A DNA stretch of 64,000 bases from Chryseobacterium capnotolerans (GCF_021278965.1 NZ_CP065589.1:4717001-4781000), one strand, 5' to 3'; shown: positions 19,589-30,415, counted from the first letter of the stretch. Translations and numbers: made by a program. The notes: generated from the letters alone by a model not told the origin.

Positions 19589-22500
19589 TTACATTGATTC
19601 CATAAGCGGAATACCAAGGTACTTCAAATAGGAATCCAGCATATTTTTATCAAATACCGGTTCTTTTATATCTGAACCTTTCAGAAACTGCTGCACATTG
19701 GTGCAATCCCAGACATAGGTATTCTGATATAGCTCAACAGTGGATAACCCTTCATGCATATTATCTCTAAAGAGACTCGTCAATGGATACAATCGGTTTT
19801 TACTATCATCTTCCCATTGTTTTCGCCATTCTTTATAAGGAAGGCTTTTTAATGTAAACGGATAATACTTTTTCATGAGTCCGAAGAAATCCTCTAAGGT
19901 AAGGTTCGTTTCAGGACTGGCAATTAAGTTGAACTTCTTCCCTACCGCCTCTTTATTTTTAGTAATATGAGCCATGGATTTGGTCATATAATCTACTGTG
20001 ATTAATCCTTCTCTCAATTCCGTCAGGGCCGGATAAGACTGGAATTCCACACAATTTTTCACTAAGCCTGACCACCATTGATATGGAGCGCTTGCACCTG
20101 TTTCACTGTGGCACATAGCATACCCTAATCTGTAAGTGATCAATGGCAATCCTTCTTTTGCAGCCAAATCTGCTACAGCTTCCATCACCCATTTACTCCT
20201 TACATAGCCAATATCTTTGCTTACCGACATCAGATTTTGAGCAATATCATCCGATTCAAGCATAACGGTCTTTCCTGTAAATATATGGCCCCAGCTATAT
20301 ACTGATATCGTGGACAGCAGTGCCAGACATTTTGTTCTTTCTGCCCCTGCCAGTTTTATAATTTCTCTCAGCCCCTCTACATTTGGAGCCTTCATATAGG
20401 AATAGGGTTCTATAAAATTTACTGAGCTTCCGGAATGGTAAATTAAATCTGTTTTTCCAGCCAACATTTTAAACATTTCTTCTGAAAGCCCCAGCGATGG
20501 TAGTGCCAGGTCGCCAATTACAGGAATAATTCTTGATTTTTGTTCTTCTTTTTGAGGAACAGCAAATTGTTTATAGCAACGGTCAATTTTTTCTTTAGCA
20601 TGAAAATCATCCTGAGCTCTTACCAGACAGTAAATATCAGCATTTGTTGTATCTAAAAGTTCCTGTAAAAGATGAATTCCTACAAATCCTGTAACTCCGG
20701 TTAAAAATATAGCCGATGGATTTTCCAATTGCTTAGGATCAAAACCTCCAGCAAATACAGTTCCCGGAGCAAGATATACATCCTGCTGCAACTCTACATA
20801 AGGTTCCATATCTTCTATTGGAGCGGCTTCTCTTGTTTCTTTGGACCTGGTAATCAACATTTCTGAGAGCTGTTGCAATACTGGATACTGATAGATATCT
20901 CTCAGGTATACTTTTACTTCCAGTCTTCTTTCCAATGCTACTGCTACAACAGCAACTAACAGAGAATTTCCTCCGATATCAAAGAAGTTATCTGTAATAT
21001 TAATTACTGGACGTTCCAATTCTGATGACCAGATATCTGCAATAATCCGTTCTGTTTCATTAGTGGGCGGCTCGAAAGAAACCAGATCTTTTGCTTCTTT
21101 ATCTGCCAGTTTTTTTAAAAAATCAGAATCTGTTTTTCCATTGGCTGTAAGGGGAATTTATCAATAAAAATAATCTGGGCAGGAATCATATATCCCGGCA
21201 ATTCTTCTTTCAATAGATTCCTGACAGAGGTACTATCTTTTTCAGAACCTGGTTTAGATACAATAAAAGCAATGAGATATTTATTGTTCCCAGCTGTATC
21301 TTTTGTAATTACGGTAGCCTCCTGCACAACTTCCTGTTGACTCAGAGTACGTTCTATTTCACTCAATTCTACCCGGAATCCACGGATTTTTATCTGATTA
21401 TCTATTCTTCCTAAAAATTCAATCTCTCCATCAGGAAGCCATTTGGCAAGATCTCCGGTACAATATAGTTTTTCTTCCTTTTTAAAAGGGTTAGCTATAA
21501 ACTTTTCATGGGTAAGTTCTTCATTATTAAGATACCCTTTAGCTAAAAGGTCACCTCCTATATATAATTCACCAACAGCGCCTATGGGTAACAATTCCAT
21601 ATTCTTTCCTAAAATATAGGCTTTGGCATTTGCTATAGGCCTGCCTATTGAAGAGATATATTTACCTTCTACATCTTTAACCCTCCTAAATGTAGCATAT
21701 ACTGTACATTCGGTAGGTCCGTAATAATCTATGAGTTCATAGCTCAATTCTGTAGTTAATACTGGTTTTAGTTTTTCACCCGCTGTGAAAAGATATTTAA
21801 GTGATAAATCATTATAATTTTTAGTCTTCTCTATAAAAGATGGAACAAGAACTGTTGGTACGAAGCCATGGGTAATATGATTTTTGTGGAAATATTCTAC
21901 TAAAGCAGAGGTATCTGTTCTTTCTTCATTTTCAGCAATAAAAAGCTTTGCTCCGGAGGTAAGTCCGGACCATGTTTCCCACACAGAAATATCAAATGCC
22001 AAACCTGCAACAATAGTGAGATGTGAGGTATGATCCACATGAAAGTGATGGTTATGCCATGTTACCAAATGTTGAATTGCCTGATGGATAATCATTACTC
22101 CCTTGGGTTTTCCGGTAGATCCAGAAGTATAAATGGTATATGCCAATGCTTCCTGATGAATTTCAATTTCCGGCTGTTGTAAAGAAAAGGAATCCAGATC
22201 TTTCATCGTATTCAGCTGAAAAATTTCAGTTTTTATATTCTCCGAAAGCTGTGAACCAAAATATTGGCTGGCAATCATTATTTGAGCAGAAGTATCTGAA
22301 AGAATGTATTCTACCCTTTTTACCGGATATGCCGGATCTATAGGAACATATGCTGCTCCTGTTTTTACAATTCCAAGAACAGCGACAACCCACTCCAAAG
22401 AACGGTCAAGCCACACAGGAACAAACATATTTTCTTTAATGCCTTTGTTTATTAATTGATTGGCAAGCTGGTTACTTTTCTGTTCCAGTTCTTTGTAGGT

Positions 22501-22704
22501 GATCTCCTGATCCTTGTATACAACCGCAACATGATCAGGATGAAGTTCAACCTGTTTTCTAAAAAGGGATACCAGAGTTTCTTCCTTTTTATAATCCCAT
22601 CCGGTTTTATTGAAATCATTTAAAAGTCTCTCTCTGTCTGCGGAAGACAGCAATACAGCGGTTCCCAATGACTGGGTTTCTAATGTTGATGTTGAATTTG
22701 ACAT
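19589..22704 (-). CDS. Stand-alone NRPS: adenylation - carrier - thioester reductase (frameshifted)
   Basis: One-module nonribosomal peptide synthetase-like enzyme of 1038 residues once a single-base gap is repaired. Adenylation domain (about 35-525): YTSGSTGKPKG (A3), AFDISVWE (A4), YGPTECTV (A5), GELYIGGDLLAKGY (A6), YCTGDLAKW (A7), RIDNQIKIRGFRVE (A8). Carrier domain with phosphopantetheine Ser in DNFFDIGGNSLL. C-terminal NAD(P)H thioester reductase (FLTGVTGFVGIHLLQEL, catalytic YVRSK). There is no condensation domain. The frame breaks at the GGGG run 21151-21154: with one more C in the coding strand, FPLTANGKTDSDFLKK is restored across the joint. The expected product is an amino aldehyde or alcohol, possibly dimerising to a pyrazine (inference). 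No tailoring gene adjoins. Confidence 0.82.
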
Positions 22705-23285
22705 TGTAATGATGTGATTTGGTTAAAAGCTTACTTTTCCTTAGAACTTTTTCTATCAACACCATTCAAAGCTAATTGATTGAAAACATGGACACTGACC
22801 TATTATTCAATCATAAAATTAAGGGAATAACAAGGTGCAAAGGTTAGGCACAATGATGAATTCAATGTGTAATGATAATAGCTTTGTAAACGGTTGTTGC
22901 AGATAAAGATCAGATGATCTGCCCGGTTGAACAGAACTGTAAATAAAACAATGCTTTATTTATAACTCTCAAAAAGAATGTTTTAATTCTTCCATGTAGG
23001 CCTTAAAAGAAAATCATCTTATTGATTAACAATTTAAACTACATAATGAATTATGGTTAATAATTCATTAGTCAAATTTAACATAATAAAAATATAAAAT
23101 GTTACATAATTATAAGATTCTCCCACACGAAAAATTTAATTATTATAAAAAAACAAATTGATTTACAATAAAATACATTTACAAAATCAATAATCGAAAT
23201 ACTATAAGATTATAAGAAAACCGTACTATAAGAAAAGAAACAAGGAAACCAAATTTTACATAATTAATAACTTAAATCATTCTCA
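22705..23285. other. Intergenic region upstream of the NRPS gene
   Basis: A 581-bp AT-rich stretch between the NRPS start and the comM stop. No open frame of convincing composition, RNA gene or hairpin was recognised. It presumably carries the NRPS promoter, but no clear -33/-7 pair could be assigned. Confidence 0.5.
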
Positions 23286-23962
23286 CTAAGCATTCCAGAA
23301 TTCACGGTCCAGACTTCTGTACTGTATGGCCTCAGAAATATGATGGGAAAGGATTCTCTCAGACTCTTCAAGATCAGCAATCGTACGGGCAACTTTCAGA
23401 ATTCTGTCATAAGCCCTTGCAGATAGATTTAGTTTCTCCATAGCCAGTTTGATGAGGTTGAATGAGGTTTCATCGAGATCACAGAATGCCTCAATTTCTT
23501 TTGGACCAATCTGAGCATTGCTGCTGATATTGAGATTTTTATACCGTTCATTCTGAATATCTCTTGCTTTCAAAACCCGCTCCCGGATATCTTTACTTTT
23601 TTCTCCTTTCCTTTTTTCTGAAAGCTGTTCAAATTCTACTTTCTGAACTTCTATATGAATATCAATTCTATCTAAAAGCGGCCCGGAGAGCTTATTCATA
23701 TACCTTTGCATTTCGTAAACCGAAGATGTATTATTAGGATCATCAGGAAAAAATCCACTCGGACTTGGATTCATTGACGCCACCAGCATAAAACTAGCGG
23801 GATAATTAACGGTGAACCGGGCTCTTGAAATCGTTACTTCCCTATCTTCCAGAGGCTGTCTCATGACCTCAAGCACAGTTCTTTTGAATTCCGGCATTTC
23901 ATCCAGAAATAAAACGCCATTATGAGCCAGCGAAATTTCTCCCGGCTGAGGATAACTTCCCC
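23286..23962 (-). pseudogene. comM: comM 3' fragment (C-terminal half), disrupted by transposon
   Basis: C-terminal half of the YifB/ComM Mg-chelatase-like AAA+ ATPase: YPQPGEISLAHNGVLFLDEMPEFKR (Walker B region), SRARFTVNYPASFMLVASMNPSP, LDRIDIHIEV, and the C-terminal lid SARAYDRILKVARTIADLE. In other bacteria ComM is a hexameric branch-migration helicase for natural transformation. The true coding sequence resumes after 23962; bases 5' of this in the open frame (up to 24017) belong to the transposon end. Joined to 38003-38861 it restores a 511-residue ComM exactly in frame (VALVGGG-SYPQPGE). Confidence 0.93.
23958..23962. repeat. Target-site duplication, left copy (TCCCC)
   Basis: TCCCC directly abuts the TGT end of the transposon and is repeated at 37998-38002. 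Removing the element and one copy restores the comM frame. Five-base duplication is the Tn7 family length. Confidence 0.92.
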
Positions 23963-24033
23963 TGTAAATTTGTAAAGTAGATGATAAAATTTGAACAAAA
24001 ATCGTCTTTCTTTCCAAAAGAACGTGATAAATC
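23963..24033 (+). repeat. Transposon left end with TnsB-site-like repeats
   Basis: Starts TGTAAATTTGTAAAG. It contains ATGATAAAAT at 23981-23990 and a related GTGATAAATC at 24024-24033. The same core occurs, inverted, at the right end, as expected for TnsB-binding repeats. Confidence 0.65.
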
Positions 24034-24074
24034 TGATCTTAATTAATCAATCTACACCGCTAAAATTACAAAAC

Positions 24075-24717
24075 ATGGTGATAATAAGTTCAAAAAAGAC
24101 TTATGAGATTGATTTAACAGAATATCTCATAAATACAGATTCGATCATTATTCAGAAAAACTCTGAAAAGAAAATAACTCAACAGCTAACAAAAGATTAC
24201 ATGCACGTTTTAGAAAAAAATGATGATGTAGTAAAATATTGTGAACAGCCTTTCAAGATTAACTATTTTTTTTAAGAATTTGGTTAAAGAATTCATTCCT
24301 GACTTTTATGTAAAATATAAAAATGAAGAAGAAGAATTAATCATATTAAATATTGGAAATAAAGATGCTTCAGAAATATCAGAAATTAAAAAAATACTTA
24401 AAGAAAATAACATCAATTTTTCAATCCTACAGCATCAAGACATAGATTCTAATCTTCTTTTTAATTATAAATTTTTAAGTAATTACTATAACAAAGGCAG
24501 GTTTATTAATGATATGGATATCCACACTGTATTTACAATAGTTGACAAATTTAAAAAGCTGACTATTAATCAATTATTAGAAGAGGTAGGAAAAACTTTT
24601 GAAAGAAAAGCAGAAATTCTTTACGTTACATGGTACCTAATTAATAGTAATTTACTTAATTTTAATAAAGAGGAAAAAATATCGCTTAATACTATAATTT
24701 GGGATAAACATGAATAG
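24075..24717 (+). CDS. tnsA: TnsA-like transposase subunit, catalytic residues degenerate (frameshifted)
   Basis: TnsA nicks the 5' ends of Tn7 elements and so makes transposition cut-and-paste. The family fold is clear: DYMHVLEKNDDVVKYCEQPFKI (about 42-63), EFIPDFYVKY (with the catalytic-type Asp), then NINFSILQHQDIDSNLLFNYKFLSNY and a C-terminal winged-helix TnsC-binding domain. A T8 run at 24266-24273 breaks the frame; with seven T the joint reads INYFFKNLVKEFIPDF and gives 213 residues. The catalytic Glu position (ESxLE in the family) reads TQQLT, and the (E/Q)VKP strand reads ILNIGN, so two of three active-site positions appear lost. It may be structural only. It overlaps tnsB by 8 bp. 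Confidence 0.78.
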
Positions 24718-26539
24718 AACATATATTTCTAAAGGGGAAAAGGTCATTTATGATAACAAAGAATGTATTATTGTAAAGATAATAAGTACATCTAAAGTAT
24801 CTGTTACTGAGGTTAATTCTAATATAATTCATACCGTATCCATAAAAGATATAACCCCATTCACAGATTTAAGTAGTACTCCGATGGAGATACTAACTGA
24901 TAAAGATTGGGAAAAAGCTAAAACCAGGTTTAATATTATAAAGCCCATCCTTTCAAATCGAGGAGATCTTTCCTTGATAAATCGCATTTCTTTTGAAAAT
25001 AATATTAGTATACCTACAATATATAGATGGTTGAAGTTTTATGATAATGGTCAAACCGTATCATCTTTGGCCGGAAAGAGAAAAACTGGAGGAAGAGGCA
25101 AAAGTAGACTTACAAATAAACAAGAGGAAATCATTTCTGACAAAATAAATTCAGTTTATTTGAATCAAAATAGGAAATCAATAACAAGAGTTATTACGGA
25201 AGTTAAAATAGCATGTTATGATTTAGACATTCCCTCTCCTCACGACAATACTATTAGAAGTAGGATTAAAGGGATATCTGATGAAGAAAAAATAAAAAAA
25301 AGATTAGGAATAAAAGAAGCTCGTTATAAATATGAACCTATAAAATCAAGCTATGATGAAGCAAGCTTTCCTTTATCAATAGTACAAATAGACCATACTT
25401 TACTAGATATAATATTGGTTGATGAATTAGAGAGGAAAGCCTATAAAAGACCTTGGATTACTGTTGCTATAGATATATATAGCAGAATGGTTATTGGACT
25501 TTATTTATCTTACGATCCACCAGGAGCAATAGGGACTGGACTGTGTATTTCAAATTCAATTCTTCCCAAAGAACTTTGGCTAGAAAGAATCGGAGTTTCA
25601 GCACATTGGCCGTGTTGGGGTGTTATGGATTGTTTACACCTAGATAATGCTAAAGAATTTCATGGCAAAATGTTAAGAGATGCATGTGATAATTATGGAA
25701 TATCTTTAAAATACAGACCAGTAGCAACACCTCATTATGGAGGACACATAGAACGATTGCTCGGCACATTTGCAACAGAAATACATAATCTTCCGGGAAC
25801 TACTTTTTCAAATGAACAAGAAAGAAAAAACTATAAAAGTGAAGAGAATTCATCATTAACCTTAACAGAGCTTGAACGCTGGTTAATAACTTATATTACT
25901 AAGATCTATCACACAAGAACTCATTCCTCACTTGGGGTATCGCCACTAAAAAAATATGAGGATGGAATAATGGGCAATGAAAACATCCCAGGTCGAGGTA
26001 TCCTTCCCAGAATAAATGATATCCGAAGAACAAGATTAGACTTTATGCCTTATGTTGTACGCTCTATTCAAGAATATGGGGTGGTTATCGATCATTTATA
26101 TTATTACGCAGATATTTTGAGACCTTATATTCATAAAAAAGATAACAATAAAGGCTATATTTTTAAGAGAGATCCAAGAGATATCAGCTTAATTTATTTT
26201 CTCGATCCAGCAACAGAAGAATACTATGACATTCCATTCAGAAATGCCACCTATCCCCCAATTTCTTTATGGGAGTACAGAGATTCTCTTAAGAGAGTTA
26301 AGGAAAGAAATAAAGAAATCAACGAAGAAAATATTTTTGAAGCATTCAAAGAGTTAACAACTATCGAAAAGAAGTCTATTTTAACAACAAAAAGAAAAAG
26401 AAAAGAGTACCAATCCCTTGACTATAGAAAGGAAATGAATACTTCAAATATAGACGTGAATGACTTTATACCTGAAAACAATGAGATAATTAAACCTTTT
26501 GAAGATTTAGACGATGAAGCATTTAACAAAAAATACTAG
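24710..26539 (+). CDS. tnsB: TnsB-like DDE transposase
   Basis: A 609-residue retroviral-integrase-fold transposase that binds the element ends and performs strand transfer. N-terminal winged-helix/HTH DNA-binding domains (IPTIYRWLKFYDNGQTVSSLAGKRKTGGRGKSRL, about 101-134), then the rve core with the DDE triad Asp228 (QIDHT), Asp312 (HLDNAKEF) and Glu348 (GGHIERLLGT), followed by the SSLGVSPLKKYEDG segment and a beta-barrel mu-type C-terminal domain with a charged tail that would contact TnsC. The length is normal for TnsB/TniA (about 600-700). Confidence 0.93.
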   Translation: MNRTYISKGEKVIYDNKECIIVKIISTSKVSVTEVNSNIIHTVSIKDITPFTDLSSTPMEILTDKDWEKAKTRFNIIKPILSNRGDLSLINRISFENNISIPTIYRWLKFYDNGQTVSSLAGKRKTGGRGKSRLTNKQEEIISDKINSVYLNQNRKSITRVITEVKIACYDLDIPSPHDNTIRSRIKGISDEEKIKKRLGIKEARYKYEPIKSSYDEASFPLSIVQIDHTLLDIILVDELERKAYKRPWITVAIDIYSRMVIGLYLSYDPPGAIGTGLCISNSILPKELWLERIGVSAHWPCWGVMDCLHLDNAKEFHGKMLRDACDNYGISLKYRPVATPHYGGHIERLLGTFATEIHNLPGTTFSNEQERKNYKSEENSSLTLTELERWLITYITKIYHTRTHSSLGVSPLKKYEDGIMGNENIPGRGILPRINDIRRTRLDFMPYVVRSIQEYGVVIDHLYYYADILRPYIHKKDNNKGYIFKRDPRDISLIYFLDPATEEYYDIPFRNATYPPISLWEYRDSLKRVKERNKEINEENIFEAFKELTTIEKKSILTTKRKRKEYQSLDYRKEMNTSNIDVNDFIPENNEIIKPFEDLDDEAFNKKY

Positions 26540-27398
26540 AGATTTTGTTGAGAGATCAACTGAACATGAAAGAATTACATCTTGTAGATTTCCGAAATGG
26601 ATTGGATATAGCCAAGCAACTAAAATTATTAATAGAATGGATGAGTTACTGATCTATCCAAAAAGTACTAGAATGACCAATATTTTACTTGTAGGAGAAT
26701 CTAATAATGGAAAAACAGCTATTCTCAATAAATTCAATCAAAAATATGGAGCATCTTATGACGAAAAGACAGGAAATGTAATAAACCCTGTAATTATGGT
26801 ACAAGCCCCACCTGAGCCTGACGAAAGAAGGTTTTATAATGCTATTTTAGAACATATATTTGCTCCATATAAGACCTCTGAAAAACTGGATTTAAGGTAC
26901 TTACGCGTCAAAAAAATGCTAACAGAACTACAAACTAAGGCATTAATAATAGATGAAATCCATCACGTATTGGCTGGTACTCCAACAAAGCAAAGAAAGT
27001 TTTTAAATGTTATCAAACATTTGTCAAATGACTTACAGATACCTATCATATGTGCAGGAACAATGCTTGCTTTCAATGTTATACAAAGTGATCATCAGTT
27101 AGCAAATCGCTTTGAGCCAAGGGTTGTCCCTAAATGGTCAAATGATATGGAATTTAAACGCCTTTTAGCAAGCTTTGAGGCATTAATCCCTCTAAAAAAA
27201 GAATCTATGCTCACAGAAAATTCCATAACAATGAAACTTTTGGTAATGAGTGATGGCCTTATTGGAGAAGTGGCTAGAATACTTGAACTTTGCAGTATTG
27301 AAGCAATCAAAAGCGGAGAAGAAAAAATAACCAAAGAGATTATATTGAATATTGATTATATTTCACCTCAAGACAGAAAAAAAAGATATTTTGCTTGA
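26514..27398 (+). CDS. tnsC: TnsC-like AAA+ ATPase transposition regulator
   Basis: A 294-residue AAA+ ATPase that links the target selector to the TnsAB transposase. Walker A GESNNGKT (61-68), Walker B ALIIDEIHH (143-151), sensor region PIICAGTMLAF, Arg-finger-like NRFEPRVVPKW. The short TniB-type form lacks the long Tn7 TnsC extensions. Its ATG lies inside tnsB (26-bp overlap) and its TGA overlaps the next start, so it is translationally coupled on both sides. Confidence 0.93.
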   Translation: MKHLTKNTRDFVERSTEHERITSCRFPKWIGYSQATKIINRMDELLIYPKSTRMTNILLVGESNNGKTAILNKFNQKYGASYDEKTGNVINPVIMVQAPPEPDERRFYNAILEHIFAPYKTSEKLDLRYLRVKKMLTELQTKALIIDEIHHVLAGTPTKQRKFLNVIKHLSNDLQIPIICAGTMLAFNVIQSDHQLANRFEPRVVPKWSNDMEFKRLLASFEALIPLKKESMLTENSITMKLLVMSDGLIGEVARILELCSIEAIKSGEEKITKEIILNIDYISPQDRKKRYFA

Positions 27399-28382
27399 TG
27401 GTTTATATTAAAGAATTCAAGAAAAATATATTTCCGGCATATATTAATCCGGAAATTAATGAACTTTTTAGTTCATGGTATTGTAGACTGGCAATTAGTC
27501 ATTATGTAAAACCACTAACATTTATAAAAAATAATTTTGGACACAATGCGCCAATTTTTGGAAGAGATATTGACTACCTTAAGCCTGATTATGTAGTAAA
27601 TTTCTTATTGAATCACACCCCATTATCTAAAAAAAGAATCGATAAATTATTCCTCACTTCCTATAATGACATTTATTTTAATAATTATTCTAATAGAAAA
27701 GGACATATCTTAAGTTTAGGACTAAACAATAGGAATAGAAAAAGATTTGGTACTATGTGTTGTCCCAAATGCCTATCATCAAACCCCCTACTATAAAAAA
27801 GAATGGAGATTATTTTCTACAATCATATGTATGAAATGTAAATCCTCTTTAATTGACAGATGTCCTAATTGTCAAAAGCCAATTTCATATCATCTTATTT
27901 ATAATAGCGGTAACCAGTCCATTCCCGATCTTTCTTTTAGATTTTCATTATGCTGGTATTGCAAAATGGATTTGTCTACTTTTGAATTAATACAACCTAC
28001 ATCCTTAGAAATTGAATATCAGAATTTTATAAATCGCACTTTAGATAATGGATTTAACCATTATACAAATTATTCATTTTCATTTATCAATGGACTTATT
28101 TTATTATGCAGAACCGCTAGGGGAACTAGAAAAAATAAGTTTAATCAGAAATTTACTACTATTTTAGCGAATGAATACAATCTACATCTTTCGCCCATAA
28201 AAGAGGAAACTGGCTTCTGGTCTTTACAAGAAAGAAAAGAAACTTTACCCTTCATTTATAGATTTATTAAAGACTTTGCCGTAGATAAAAGTATTCCCCA
28301 GCACCTTAACTTGACAAGATCATATCTTACTATTTACAAACAGGATCTAGATTACTGGATTATTTCCCTGTTAGATCTTTGA
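27398..28382 (+). CDS. tniQ: TniQ/TnsD family target selector (frameshifted)
   Basis: TniQ domain (PEINELFSSWYCRLAISHYVKPLTFI) followed by zinc-binding motifs CCPKC and CMKC...CPNC and an HTH-like C-terminal region. It is the expected factor that recognises the comM attachment site and recruits TnsC. The frame breaks at a C5 run (27784-27788); with four C the joint reads SSNPYYKKEWRLFSTIICMKCK, giving 327 residues. The ATG at 27398 overlaps the tnsC stop. The 3' end overlaps the convergent tnsE-like gene by 23 bp. Confidence 0.82.
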
Positions 28383-30084
28383 TTGCTGTAGCTATTCGAT
28401 TATAAAGACTTTCCACACTATCTTCGAAAGTATCTCTTTTAATTTTATTAAGTGCATCTACAACTACAAAATTATAAATCTTTAATTTTGATATCTTTAA
28501 TAATGACCAATTAGATTTATGGTCTCTTCTTACTTTTATTATACCGTTTTTTAAACCCTCGTCATGTTCTGAATCAAAACCTCCCTCTCCGATGTGCTTT
28601 ATAATTCCTATTCTCTTTGATTCATTATTACTCGCAATAATACAATATTCTTGATCTTTATATTTAATTCTAAACAATATAATAGATCCATTCTCTGTAA
28701 AATTTAGAGGATCATAAGAAAAGACACTTGTACCCTGTCTTTTTAAATAAATATAATCACAAGCAAACTCATTATATTCTTTTAAAAGGTCAAAGGCAGA
28801 TAAAATTATGCGCATATAATCAGTATTCTCAGAAATACCAGAGATAAAATTTACGAGACCTGTTTCACTATCATTACTATGGTTTGATATTGATTCATCA
28901 TAATCTTTAATATGTTTAACAAAATTATTTTCAAAATTTGTATTATTTTTAATAACTGTTGGTATAGCATCTGCAACGTTTGGGGATTCCAAAAATTTAG
29001 GTCCTTCATCACTAATAATAACATCCTGAATAGCTTCATTATTAGTGTAAAGTGTATCTGATACAATATCTCCATCATTATTATGATTATATCCCACACT
29101 TGTTCCCTGAACTATTTCATTCGTATTTTCATCTTCAACAATCAATGCAGCATCTTGATCATCCAAAATAAAATTCTCAAGTTCAAACAATGCTTTATCC
29201 GAGGGTAATGATACATTATCAATAGCATAAACCATATTAATTAACCCAGCTTTATCAATAGGATGATAATGAAGATCCATTTTTATTATTGCTTCTTTTT
29301 GAAAGGGCAATGAATAAAGTATATAAGACATTAAATCTTCATTATTCTTTTGTTTATCAAATAATTCCTTTAGAAAACTTCGTCTTATATTATACAATCT
29401 TTTAATATCTCCTTTCTTCAAGAAATGAAATTTGCTTAATATTCTTGCTTCCGCTTTATTTATAAGAGAAGACCGATAAGCAACAACTGCATAATCATCA
29501 AATTTATATGGTTTTACAATACCAGGAATAAAAACTCCATATATCAAGTAATAAAGTGTTAGAGATGATAATGAATAGAAATAAGACTGTATTACATTAA
29601 AGGGTATTATAAATTTTGCATTATCAATATCAACATGATAACATGGTACATCTCCATAGGTATGGGATTCAAGTAACGGATAAAATGTTTTTCCATTTCC
29701 TAAATTATTTTCAATATTTAAAATGGTTCCATTATTTATTCGACTAATAAGAACATCATGTAAAATATTAATTTTTTCATGATTATGAGCAGATTGTAGA
29801 AAGTTCCCTAAATAGTCATAGTAATTACCCTGTCTATATCTAATTGTATATTCTTCTCGAAATGGAATACAGAATGTTTTTAAATTTCGTTGGAACTTAA
29901 AAAAAGTATTATTACAAAGAGTAATATAAACCTCTCTATGAATTACATCATTGATATAATAGCTTCTACCAAGCCATGAAATAAACCAAAATTTATTTTT
30001 GAAATCTATTTTGTCTGCTTCTTCGTAAACCCACGCACGAAGCCGGAGTTTTATGGGTAGATTTTGTGCAATTTTTGGTAACAT
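28360..30084 (-). CDS. Probable remote TnsE-like protein
   Basis: About 574 residues, with no strong family assignment. By eye the layout parallels Tn7 TnsE (538 residues): an N-terminal domain with aromatic strands (KNKFWFISWLG), a middle KFIIPFNVIQSYFYSLSSL segment resembling TnsE YHIPQLELARSLFLINSYF, an acidic low-complexity linker (about 310-410), and a C-terminal domain (FACDYIYLKRQG ... YCIIASNNESK ... GIIKVRRDHKSNWSLL) resembling the TnsE DNA-binding domain (FVLLEVDASDG ... KIRRGVVKSSLNWP). TnsE steers Tn7 to conjugal plasmids and replicating DNA. Unlike Tn7, the gene is convergent with the tns operon. The start at 30084 (MLPKIAQ) is preferred to one 18 codons upstream. Confidence 0.45.
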   Translation of the reverse strand: MLPKIAQNLPIKLRLRAWVYEEADKIDFKNKFWFISWLGRSYYINDVIHREVYITLCNNTFFKFQRNLKTFCIPFREEYTIRYRQGNYYDYLGNFLQSAHNHEKINILHDVLISRINNGTILNIENNLGNGKTFYPLLESHTYGDVPCYHVDIDNAKFIIPFNVIQSYFYSLSSLTLYYLIYGVFIPGIVKPYKFDDYAVVAYRSSLINKAEARILSKFHFLKKGDIKRLYNIRRSFLKELFDKQKNNEDLMSYILYSLPFQKEAIIKMDLHYHPIDKAGLINMVYAIDNVSLPSDKALFELENFILDDQDAALIVEDENTNEIVQGTSVGYNHNNDGDIVSDTLYTNNEAIQDVIISDEGPKFLESPNVADAIPTVIKNNTNFENNFVKHIKDYDESISNHSNDSETGLVNFISGISENTDYMRIILSAFDLLKEYNEFACDYIYLKRQGTSVFSYDPLNFTENGSIILFRIKYKDQEYCIIASNNESKRIGIIKHIGEGGFDSEHDEGLKNGIIKVRRDHKSNWSLLKISKLKIYNFVVVDALNKIKRDTFEDSVESLYNRIATAIKDLTGK

Positions 30085-30174
30085 CTTGTGAATTACAATA
30101 GGTAATGATAAAAATATTAAAAATATTGAGTCATTCAAAAAAATTGTGTTTGATAAAATATTATCATAACACTA

Positions 30175-30237
30175 TTGACTTTGTCAAAAAAAAACTTTAA
30201 CTTTGCATCATACTAATTGCATATATGCAATTAGTAT
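30175..30237 (+). promoter_or_regulatory. Promoter-palindrome module 1
   Basis: TTGACTTTGTC at 30175 followed 23 bp later (start to start) by TAACTTTGC (30198-30206), a Bacteroidota -7 element. A perfect 28-bp palindrome at 30210-30237 follows, with core ATTGCATATATGCAAT and arms ACTA/TAGT. The predicted transcription start falls inside the palindrome. Confidence 0.7.
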
Positions 30238-30300
30238 AATAAAGAAATTAATTTTTGAGGGTTAAATAATGTCTTTTTTTTTATTCTTCATTCATAATCA

Positions 30301-30364
30301 TTGACTTTGTCGAAAAAAAAAACGTAACTTCGCTTCATAAGAATTGCATATATGAAATTCTTAT
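30301..30364 (+). promoter_or_regulatory. Promoter-palindrome module 2
   Basis: TTGACTTTGTC at 30301, TAACTTCGC at 30325-30333, palindrome 30337-30364. The outer arms differ from module 1 (ATAAGAATT/AATTCTTAT) yet remain complementary: covariation that keeps the dyad. Confidence 0.65.
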
Positions 30365-30415
30365 ATTAAAAAAAAATAATTCTCTCTCTTTTCCTAATTA
30401 CTATCACTGTTATCA

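Noticed and set aside
23991..24074. Longer N-terminus of TnsA from 23991
   Set aside because: It would lie within the transposon end and TnsB-site repeats; the ATG at 24075 fits the TnsA fold.
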